NCBI GenBank assembly: GCA_039798005.1 | Contig: JBDKGV010000210.1 | Span: forward strand, 1-6,085 | DNA length: 6,085 nucleotides | From: JBDKGV01 sp039798005 | Lineage (GTDB): Bacteria > Fibrobacterota > Fibrobacteria > UBA5070 | Direction: 5' to 3' | Shown: piece by piece, positions 1-5,027 of the stretch | How positions within the stretch are numbered: the first letter of the stretch is position 1 | Layout of the letters: each line of letters opens with the position of its first letter | The notes under the pieces: model-generated | The model's input: the letters and a program-made list of their open reading frames with translations, nothing else | Databases searched by the model: none | What the model was told of the DNA's origin: nothing | Position numbers and translations under genes: made by a program

Positions 1-1
1 A

Positions 2-679
2 AATCGCACATTCACCAGAATCACCTCACGGGAGAGGCTGGAGCGTCGCCTGCTCGATCCGACCGCCGTGCGTGAGGCGGTCATCAACGCAGTGGTCCAT
101 AACGACTACACTCGCGAGGTCCCGCCAAAGTTCGAACTCTTCTCCGACCGTCTGGAGATCACCTCGGCCGGATCGCTCCCACAAGGCTTTTCGCAGAAGG
201 AATTCCTTTCGGGCTACTCGGTGCCTCGCAACAAGGAACTGATGCGAGTCTTCAAGGACATCCACCTGGTGGAGCAGTTGGGCTCAGGGGTGCCGCGCAT
301 TCTTCAAGCCTACGATGCTTCGGCTTTTCGCTTCACCGAAAACTTCCTGCGGATCGTGCTTCCTTTTGCCGAAGGTTACGCCACAGAAACGACTGAGCAC
401 TCCGCAACCCCGGAAGTCACCCCGGAAGCGACCCCGGAAGCGACCCCGGAAGTCACTCGCCTTCTTTGCGCCCTCAAGGGTGAAATGCCGCGCTTGGAAC
501 TTCAGGAAAAATTGGGGCTGAAAGACCCCGACTATTTCCGGGAAGCCTACATCAATCCTGCGCTCAAGTCTCGATGGATTGAATTGACGATTCCGGAAAG
601 TCCACGGAGCCCCAAGCAAAAATATCGTCTGACGCAAGCCGGGAGACACATCATGCTCGTAAACGGCCTGATTTCCTGA
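2..679 (+). CDS. AlbA/RecG-like ATP-binding transcriptional regulator, C-terminal part (5' end outside window)
   Basis: The frame is open to the left edge, so the GTG at 68 is internal and not a start; 225 residues are visible. In order: a GHKL-type ATPase fold (HATPase_c_4, COG2865 type), with an N-box helix REAVINAVVHNDYT at 71-112 whose Asn and His/Asn/Asp contact Mg-ATP in the family, a LEITSAGSLP strand and loop (152-181), an SVPRN segment (about 218-232) and the glycine-rich EQLGSGVPRI lid (272-301). Then comes a TPEV/TPEA linker (407-454) and a winged-helix-like tail (RLELQEKLGLKD, then YRLTQAGR) of the kind shared with Fic-family proteins. Family members usually carry an N-terminal AlbA_2 (Schlafen-like) DNA-binding domain, which would lie upstream of the window. 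The likely role is an ATP-binding transcriptional regulator, but the target is unknown. Lines sampled by eye are about 48-52% GC against about 67% in metF, suggesting acquisition by transfer. Confidence 0.85.
   Translation, partial: NRTFTRITSRERLERRLLDPTAVREAVINAVVHNDYTREVPPKFELFSDRLEITSAGSLPQGFSQKEFLSGYSVPRNKELMRVFKDIHLVEQLGSGVPRILQAYDASAFRFTENFLRIVLPFAEGYATETTEHSATPEVTPEATPEATPEVTRLLCALKGEMPRLELQEKLGLKDPDYFREAYINPALKSRWIELTIPESPRSPKQKYRLTQAGRHIMLVNGLIS
407..454 (+). repeat. Four tandem 12-bp units encoding TPEV-TPEA-TPEA-TPEV
   Basis: Four in-frame copies of ACCCCGGAAGYS lie head to tail, differing only in the last codon (GTC, GCG, GCG, GTC). They encode the linker between the ATPase domain and the winged-helix tail. 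Similar TPEV/TPQV repeats occur at this position in other proteins of the family. Being multiples of three and nearly identical in DNA, the units could expand or contract without breaking the frame. Confidence 0.9.
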
Positions 680-686
680 GTCAGAC

Positions 687-715
687 TTGCTCATATCAAC
701 GAATCTTGATATATT
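687..715 (+). promoter_or_regulatory. Predicted metF promoter
   Basis: A weak -35-like TTGCTC (687-692, 3 of 6 to TTGACA) is followed after exactly 17 bp by TATATT (710-715, 5 of 6 to TATAAT). This is the only AT-rich patch between the upstream gene and metF. Transcription would begin at about 721-723, on or next to the ATG at 723, implying a leaderless or nearly leaderless message. This fits the absence of any Shine-Dalgarno sequence. It is predicted by inspection only. Confidence 0.5.
693..712. promoter_or_regulatory. Perfect 20-bp inverted repeat upstream of metF, probable repressor operator
   Basis: ATATCAA (693-699) and TTGATAT (706-712) are perfect 7-bp inverted arms around a 6-bp spacer. 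The site fills the spacer and the start of the predicted -10 box, and ends 10 bp before the ATG at 723, so a bound dimer would block RNA polymerase. AT-rich palindromes of this size are typical for ArsR-family winged-helix dimers. SahR, an ArsR-type regulator of methionine and S-adenosylhomocysteine cycle genes in other bacteria, is a reasonable guess for the binder, but I could not check its motif and no regulator gene is in the window. Confidence 0.6.
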
Positions 716-722
716 GATGCGT

Positions 723-1589
723 ATGCAGACGCCCACACCGAGCCGCGAGCGCCCCACGCTGTCCTTCGAGTTCTATCCGCCCAAGAGCGAAGAGGGCTGG
801 AACGACCTGCGCACGACCCTGTCGCGCACCAAGGACCTGTCCTTGGACTTCGTCTCCGTGACCTACGGGGCCGGCGGCTCGACCCGCGCCAAGACCGTGG
901 AGCTGTGTGCCGAGATCCAGCAGGACCTGGGCATCTCCGCCATGGCGCATCTCACCTGCGTGGGCCACTCCCGCACCGAGATCGACGGCATCCTCGACCA
1001 GCTCGATGCCGCCAAGGTCTCGACCATCCTGGCCCTGCGCGGCGATCCCCCGAAGGGGACCACCGAGTTCGTGGCCCATGCCGAAGGCTACGCCAACGCC
1101 ACCGGCCTGATCGAGCACATCGCCAAGCGCGGCGGTTTCTCGATCGGTTGCGCCTTCTATCCTGAAGTCCACCCGGAGGCCGAAAACGCCGCCCGCGACC
1201 TGGAATTCCTCAAGCAGAAGCAGGACCTCGGCGCAGGCTTTGCCGTCAGCCAGCTTTTCTACGACATCGAAGGCTACCTGCGCTTCCGCGACGCAGCCCG
1301 CAACGCAGGCATCCACATCCCGCTGGTCGCCGGCATCATGCCCATCACAAGCCTTGCCGCCGCACGCCGCTTCGTGAAGGTGCTCCCGTCCGAGGTCGAG
1401 GCCGCGATCGTGGCCGCCGGAGACTCGCCCGAGGCCATCGCCGAGGCGGGCGTGCTCCAAGCCACCGGCATGATTGAACGCCTCCTTGCCGAGGGCATCG
1501 AAGGCGTGCATCTCTACACGCTCAACAAGAGCCTGTCCTCGCCGCGCGTGGTGGAAGCCCTGCGCGCCAAGGGCCTGTTCCTGCGCTAA
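723..1589 (+). CDS. metF: Methylenetetrahydrofolate reductase (MetF)
   Basis: This flavoenzyme reduces 5,10-methylene-THF to 5-methyl-THF, the methyl donor for methionine synthesis, in the cytoplasm. The 288-residue product is close to the E. coli length of 296 and covers the whole TIM barrel. Catalytic positions match E. coli MetF with a constant shift of 12: Glu16 in SFEFYPP (E. coli Glu28), Thr47 in SVTYGAGGS (Thr59) and Asp108 in ALRGDPP (Asp120). Other family blocks are HLTCVGHS, the SQLFYDIEGYLRFRDAA strand-helix, and HLYTLNKS near the C-terminus. In-frame starts also exist at TTG 687 and ATG 717. I prefer ATG 723 because the palindrome and -10 box lie just upstream and conserved sequence begins soon after. 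No Shine-Dalgarno sequence precedes any of them. The TAA stop overlaps the stop of the convergent NFACT gene. Confidence 0.96.
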   Translation: MQTPTPSRERPTLSFEFYPPKSEEGWNDLRTTLSRTKDLSLDFVSVTYGAGGSTRAKTVELCAEIQQDLGISAMAHLTCVGHSRTEIDGILDQLDAAKVSTILALRGDPPKGTTEFVAHAEGYANATGLIEHIAKRGGFSIGCAFYPEVHPEAENAARDLEFLKQKQDLGAGFAVSQLFYDIEGYLRFRDAARNAGIHIPLVAGIMPITSLAAARRFVKVLPSEVEAAIVAAGDSPEAIAEAGVLQATGMIERLLAEGIEGVHLYTLNKSLSSPRVVEALRAKGLFLR

Positions 1590-2509
1590 ACGGCTTGGCT
1601 CGGTGGAGCTTTCGGCTTCACCCGCAGCACTTGGTAATGCTCCATGACCACGGTGCCGGGCGGTGCCTTGCGCGGCTTGCTCACATGGCGCTTGCGAGTC
1701 CAGTGGATCTCGGCCCATTCCTGCGCGCGCAGCTTGGAAAGCCACGCTGCCACCGAAGCCGCCTGTTCCATCAACTCCGGAGAGGCGGTGAGATTCTTGG
1801 CGCCCGGGGCCCGCAGGATCACATGCGATCCCGGCACGTGCGCCGCATGGAACCACAGGTCGTCGGCTCGCGCCAACCGCGTGGTGAGCAGGTCGTTTTC
1901 CGTGCCGCTGCGCCCGGCCCAGAGCGTCCAGCCCCCTTCGAGATCCCAGCGCAACGGCGCACTGGGCGCCACGTCTTCACGCTTGCGCGGCGGCTGAGGC
2001 CAGAGTCCGCGCGGGATCAGCCGCTTGGACAGATCGGCCAAGGCGCGCTCGGCCTCCTTGCGCACGCGACGCTCGATCCAAGGAATGGATCCGTCCTCCC
2101 GGGGCGGCGGGTTCAAACCCACGACCATCGCCGAAAGCCTCGTTTCCCATTCGCGAGCCAGGACAATTTCTGTCAAAATTGCTTCAGCGCGAAGGTCGTA
2201 GGCCGCGGCGGCACGGCGGAGCTTGGCGGCCTTGGCAAAACGCCGCTTGACCTGGTCCGCAAGGGACACCGCCGGATCAAGCGCAATCTCGACCTCGGGA
2301 ATTCCCTCGGCACTGTAATCAGGCAGGCGCACGCTCGCCGCCCCAGGGCGCACCCGGTCGCGATGGGCAAGCAGCGATTGGGTCAGCCCTTCGATGCGTC
2401 CCGCCTCGTCCACGAGGCCTTCGGGCGGCGCCAGCCGATCCAAGGCATTTTCCAGCCGCTTGATCCAACGCCCCACCGCCTTGGCGCCCACCGCATGGAG
2501 CGCACGCAA
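1586..2509 (-). CDS. Short NFACT-family protein (coiled coil plus NFACT-R/DUF814), lacking the NFACT-N domain
   Basis: The 307-residue product matches the C-terminal half of NFACT proteins (RqcH/Rqc2/FbpA), which bind the 50S-peptidyl-tRNA complex in ribosome quality control. Residues about 10-55 resemble the first coiled-coil helix, 60-105 the VxLxDY...IxLDP...KxxKLR segment before the second helix, 105-165 the return helix, and 192-300 the NFACT-R domain. Visible NFACT-R motifs are GWTLWAGRSGTENDLLT, DDLWFHAAHVPGSHV (216-230), an AA..A..LSKLR helix and TRKRHVSKPRKAPPGTV (271-287). Full-length proteins are about 550 residues and start with NFACT-N plus HhH modules, which are absent. The frame stays open upstream only to a TGA at 2612-2614, and TTG 2509 is the only usual start codon in it, so no full-length version fits here. 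No Shine-Dalgarno sequence is seen. It lies 37 bp behind the cupin gene, possibly cotranscribed. Confidence 0.85.
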   Translation of the reverse strand: MRALHAVGAKAVGRWIKRLENALDRLAPPEGLVDEAGRIEGLTQSLLAHRDRVRPGAASVRLPDYSAEGIPEVEIALDPAVSLADQVKRRFAKAAKLRRAAAAYDLRAEAILTEIVLAREWETRLSAMVVGLNPPPREDGSIPWIERRVRKEAERALADLSKRLIPRGLWPQPPRKREDVAPSAPLRWDLEGGWTLWAGRSGTENDLLTTRLARADDLWFHAAHVPGSHVILRAPGAKNLTASPELMEQAASVAAWLSKLRAQEWAEIHWTRKRHVSKPRKAPPGTVVMEHYQVLRVKPKAPPSQAV

Positions 2510-2546
2510 GGCAAGATCAGGGCCGGAGGTCGGAGACTCTACGCGC

Positions 2547-2984
2547 TCACTTGACTCCGGGATGGTCGTCGTCCTTGGCGGTGAAGCCCTTGCCCTGCTC
2601 GCCGGTGAAGGTCACCAGCAGCTTCACGGTATCCTGCCCGACCGTGCGGCCGTTGTGGCTCTTCCCCACCATCTCGGCAAAGGCCATTCCGGGCCCGAAG
2701 CGCCGCGTCTTGCCACCCTTTTCTTCGACATCCAGCGTTCCCGCCAGTACGAAGGCATAGCCCGGTACCGGATGGCGGTGCCACCCCGTTTGGGCTCCGG
2801 GCGGGATGTCCACGGCGATGGAGGTCACCTCGGGGTGCGCGACCGTCGGGTAGACCACGCGTGCCCCGTTCGAGGTGGTGTCGCTCTTGAGCAGGGTCCG
2901 CACCTTCACCTGCGGGGTGTAATGGCTGTCCTGGGCGCCAAGGAGAGTGGCCAACCCAAGGGCCAAGGATATCTTCGTTTTCAT
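2547..2984 (-). CDS. Secreted single-domain cupin protein
   Basis: The 145-residue product has a Sec signal peptide (MKTK, then hydrophobic ISLALGLATLLGA, likely cut after Ala17 before QDS) and one small cupin barrel. Cupin motif 1 is PPGAQTGWHRHPVPGYAFVLAG (61-82), with His69 and His71 as metal ligands and Tyr76 near the place usually held by Glu. Motif 2 is FGPGMAFAEMVGKSHNG (96-112), offering Glu104 and His110. An HRHP...Y...G arrangement is common in small exported cupins of unknown substrate, so no reaction is assigned. The frame extends to a GTG at 3047 that overlaps the upstream stop as GTGA, but the signal peptide clearly begins at ATG 2984. The gap to the lipoprotein gene is 59 bp. 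The periplasm is the expected location. Confidence 0.85.
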   Translation of the reverse strand: MKTKISLALGLATLLGAQDSHYTPQVKVRTLLKSDTTSNGARVVYPTVAHPEVTSIAVDIPPGAQTGWHRHPVPGYAFVLAGTLDVEEKGGKTRRFGPGMAFAEMVGKSHNGRTVGQDTVKLLVTFTGEQGKGFTAKDDDHPGVK

Positions 2985-3012
2985 GGACACGAAGTTAGGA
3001 AGCCAAGTCCGG

Positions 3013-3027
3013 AGAACGCCGCGTTCT
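3013..3027. repeat. 15-bp inverted repeat between lipoprotein and cupin genes
   Basis: AGAACGC (3013-3019) and GCGTTCT (3021-3027) are perfect 7-bp arms around a single C. The repeat sits about 30 bp upstream of the cupin ATG and 17 bp after the lipoprotein stop. The T run on the - strand lies before it, not after, so it is not an intrinsic terminator for the operon. It could be an operator or chance. Confidence 0.4.
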
Positions 3028-3043
3028 TCCAAAAACAGCATCG

Positions 3044-4861
3044 TCACTGATCCTTGACGCAGCGCAACGAACCGGCGAATACCTTGAAGTTCATGTCCAT
3101 TCGGACATCATCTCGCGACCACTCCGCCAAACGGATCCAAGCACCCGCGGCGGCCTCCTCGCTCGAGGTCACGAAGCAACTGGCGTAGGCGAATCCGTTG
3201 AAGCGCCCGTCGTACTGCATCCCTGCCGGCAACATGCGAAATCCATAGGCATCCTTGCCGACCTGTTCGTCAGTACCCCAGCCGGTCGTGGAGCGCAACG
3301 CAACCCCGGCGGTGGCCGAGTCCATGGCCACCGCCGTCAACTCCTGCCATTCCATGTTGCTCGGAACGTGCCATCCGGTCGGACAGAGCCCCTTGACCCG
3401 TCCGCTTCGGGAAAGAAGTTTCGCATTCCAGTCCTCGGACATGTCCATGGCCGTGGCCCAGTCGTAGAGCCTCCCATATCGCCTGCAATTGGCCGTGTCC
3501 TGGTCGTAGCACCAAGACCCTGCCGTCACCCAGTTCGGTACGTAGTTCAGGTTCTCGGCCATCCATGTCTGAGCACCGATCGAGACGGTGCGGTAGCTGT
3601 GCCCGTCCCTGAGGTCCTTCAAGGTCCCGTAGGCGATCGCCGGATTCCAAGGGAACGCGACCCCATAGTCCGCTTGAACCACCGACGAGCCGGAAAAATG
3701 CGGAAACCGGGTGTCGATCGCCATCGCCCGCACATGCACGCTGTCCGAGTATTCCAAGCCTTCGGCGGGGAAAAGCGGATCGGCGGACGTGGGGTCCCTC
3801 GCCTCAAGGGTGTAGTGGATCGCGGCACCCGGGGCTGGACTTGTCAGCAGGATCCGGTGCGGACCAAATCCGTCGAGCGAGCCGCCGAATGCCGGAGGTT
3901 GCGCTTGGAAGGCGAAGGCCTGCTCGAAGATCTCATCTCCCGGCTCAGCCTTGCCCGCGAAGGTCCTGGCCTTGAGGACGGAAGGAGCATCGATCCGGAT
4001 CCCCTCCGGACCGCAAAGGGGCGAACTTCTCGTCGGCACGGAACCGTCGAGGGTGCAATGGATCTCGGCCCGGTGGGTCGGACTCGTCAGCGTCACGGTC
4101 ACGGGGCGATCCCAGGTCCCGGCCATCCAAGGATCGACATCCGTCGCCACAGCAAGGGTGGACTGCGCCTTCAGGACATATCGCATGGCCCTGGACTTGC
4201 TGCGGATCCAATGCGGCTTGGTCTGGATCACGCGGATCGTGACGGTCGTGTCCACCAGAATGCCTTCGTTCGTGCAGATCGGCGAGGAATCCGTCGGCTC
4301 GGAACCATCGAGCGTGTAGCGCAATTGCGCACCCTGGACGTTCGCGGCGAACAAGGCGTGGAACGCGCTGTCGAAGGTCGCAGGACCGGCCCAAGCGACC
4401 GCGTCCGTGCCGAGGTGGTCCGGCTCCCTCAAGGTGTCGACGGGTTTGCCGTTCCAACCTTCCCTGTCGACCGTATCGACCGGAACGATGCATGTCGTGT
4501 CGGAGGAGAATCCCGGAAGGAGCCCGGCACCGGCCCAGATCGTCCCCCCGCCTCGACCGAACCCCTCGAACCTGACTTGAACGGGAACATGTCGCGGCAA
4601 GGTCATGTACAAGGCGCTGTCCCCGTGCACGCGCACTCCCTTGTCCAAGAGCAGACTTCCCGAGCCGTTCCTCAGGACGACATGGATCGAGTCCGTGATG
4701 TGGAGGAAATACCCATCCACCCCGGAGAGGAGTCGAAACAGGGGATCCACCCGGACGGTTTCCCTGCCCAAGGGAGCAGGGTTCGAATCGACCACGCGAT
4801 CGACACCGTCACACCCGAGCAGGACCAGGAGGAGCAGACTTAGAACGGACAGAGGCTTCAT
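3044..4861 (-). CDS. Lipoprotein with three chitobiase-type (CHB_HEX_C) repeats and a C-terminal FISUMP domain
   Basis: The 605-residue product begins with a lipoprotein signal (MKPLSVLSLLLLVLLGC; lipobox LLGC, lipidated Cys17, Asp at +2). Residues 18 to about 155 are an unrecognised, probably beta-rich region. Three repeats of the chitobiase/beta-hexosaminidase C-terminal type follow, anchored by YTLDGSEPT (182-190), CTLDGSVPT (269-277) and YTLEARDPT (350-358), each with a following SP/DP..GI/GL element. Residues about 405-605 form a FISUMP domain (TIGR02145): SYRTVSIGAQTWMAENLNY (Trp433), YGRLYDWATAM, GLCPTGWHVPSNMEWQEL, DAYGFRMLPAGMQYDGRF and SLRCVKDQ at the end. The likely location is the cell envelope, possibly surface-exposed. 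Carbohydrate or surface binding is plausible from the repeats, but no activity is shown. ATG 4867 (MSM...) is an equally possible start. The frame runs on to 5005, but that stretch would precede the signal peptide. Confidence 0.88.
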   Translation of the reverse strand: MKPLSVLSLLLLVLLGCDGVDRVVDSNPAPLGRETVRVDPLFRLLSGVDGYFLHITDSIHVVLRNGSGSLLLDKGVRVHGDSALYMTLPRHVPVQVRFEGFGRGGGTIWAGAGLLPGFSSDTTCIVPVDTVDREGWNGKPVDTLREPDHLGTDAVAWAGPATFDSAFHALFAANVQGAQLRYTLDGSEPTDSSPICTNEGILVDTTVTIRVIQTKPHWIRSKSRAMRYVLKAQSTLAVATDVDPWMAGTWDRPVTVTLTSPTHRAEIHCTLDGSVPTRSSPLCGPEGIRIDAPSVLKARTFAGKAEPGDEIFEQAFAFQAQPPAFGGSLDGFGPHRILLTSPAPGAAIHYTLEARDPTSADPLFPAEGLEYSDSVHVRAMAIDTRFPHFSGSSVVQADYGVAFPWNPAIAYGTLKDLRDGHSYRTVSIGAQTWMAENLNYVPNWVTAGSWCYDQDTANCRRYGRLYDWATAMDMSEDWNAKLLSRSGRVKGLCPTGWHVPSNMEWQELTAVAMDSATAGVALRSTTGWGTDEQVGKDAYGFRMLPAGMQYDGRFNGFAYASCFVTSSEEAAAGAWIRLAEWSRDDVRMDMNFKVFAGSLRCVKDQ

Positions 4862-4886
4862 GGACATCCCGGCGCCTGCGATGTCC
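4862..4886. promoter_or_regulatory. Inverted repeat abutting the lipoprotein start codon
   Basis: GGACATC (4862-4868) and GATGTCC (4880-4886) are perfect 7-bp arms with an 11-nt loop. In the lipoprotein mRNA the hairpin would end directly before the AUG at 4861 and bury the alternative AUG at 4867. It could be an operator, or an RNA stem that limits ribosome access and decides between the two starts. No experimental support. Confidence 0.4.
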
Positions 4887-4952
4887 GGACCTTGGCGATC
4901 GAGAGGCTGCATCGAGCCGGAAAAGTAATCGTCCATGCGTGCCAAGGGCGCC

Positions 4953-4975
4953 ACATGGAGACCCATGTCACGTGA
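4953..4975. promoter_or_regulatory. Palindrome cluster in the divergent lipoprotein/prfC intergenic region
   Basis: ACATGG-AGAC-CCATGT (4953-4968) is an inverted repeat with perfect 6-bp arms. It shares its last base with TCACGTGA (4968-4975), a perfect 8-bp palindrome. Both lie in the 166-bp non-coding gap between two divergent genes (4862-5027), where operators are expected. I found no convincing -35/-10 pair for the lipoprotein gene here; an AT-rich patch (4921-4930) is the best candidate for its promoter core. Confidence 0.4.
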
Positions 4976-5027
4976 GCCAAGCAGGATGCTGGCCTGAACG
5001 CCCATGCGGAGCTACCTTTGCGCCGCT

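Noticed and set aside
680..722. Riboswitch (SAM, SAH or cobalamin type) upstream of metF
   Set aside because: Only 43 bp separate the upstream stop from the chosen start, far too short, and the only structure is the 20-bp palindrome.
696..1856. - strand open frame of 386 codons opposite metF
   Set aside because: metF is unmistakable on the + strand, and this frame is low-complexity and also overlaps the NFACT gene in another frame.
1595..2554. + strand open frame of 319 codons opposite the NFACT gene
   Set aside because: It is rich in Arg/His/Gly typical of shadow frames and has no known motif; the - strand frame has clear NFACT-R motifs.
3013..3037. Intrinsic terminator between lipoprotein and cupin genes
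   Set aside because: The T run on the - strand lies upstream of the inverted repeat instead of downstream, and the repeat has only a 1-nt centre.
3368..4843. Long + strand open frame of 491 codons opposite the lipoprotein gene
   Set aside because: Antisense shadow in GC-rich DNA. The opposite strand shows a lipobox, repeated YTLDGSEPT motifs and a complete FISUMP domain, while this frame has no recognisable domain.
4922..4945. Sigma-70 promoter for the lipoprotein gene (TTGGCA with TACTTT on the - strand)
   Set aside because: The spacer would be about 12 bp, too short for a standard promoter.
4868..5005. N-terminal extension of the lipoprotein up to position 5005
   Set aside because: It would place 48 hydrophilic residues ahead of a clear lipoprotein signal peptide, which should be at the N-terminus.
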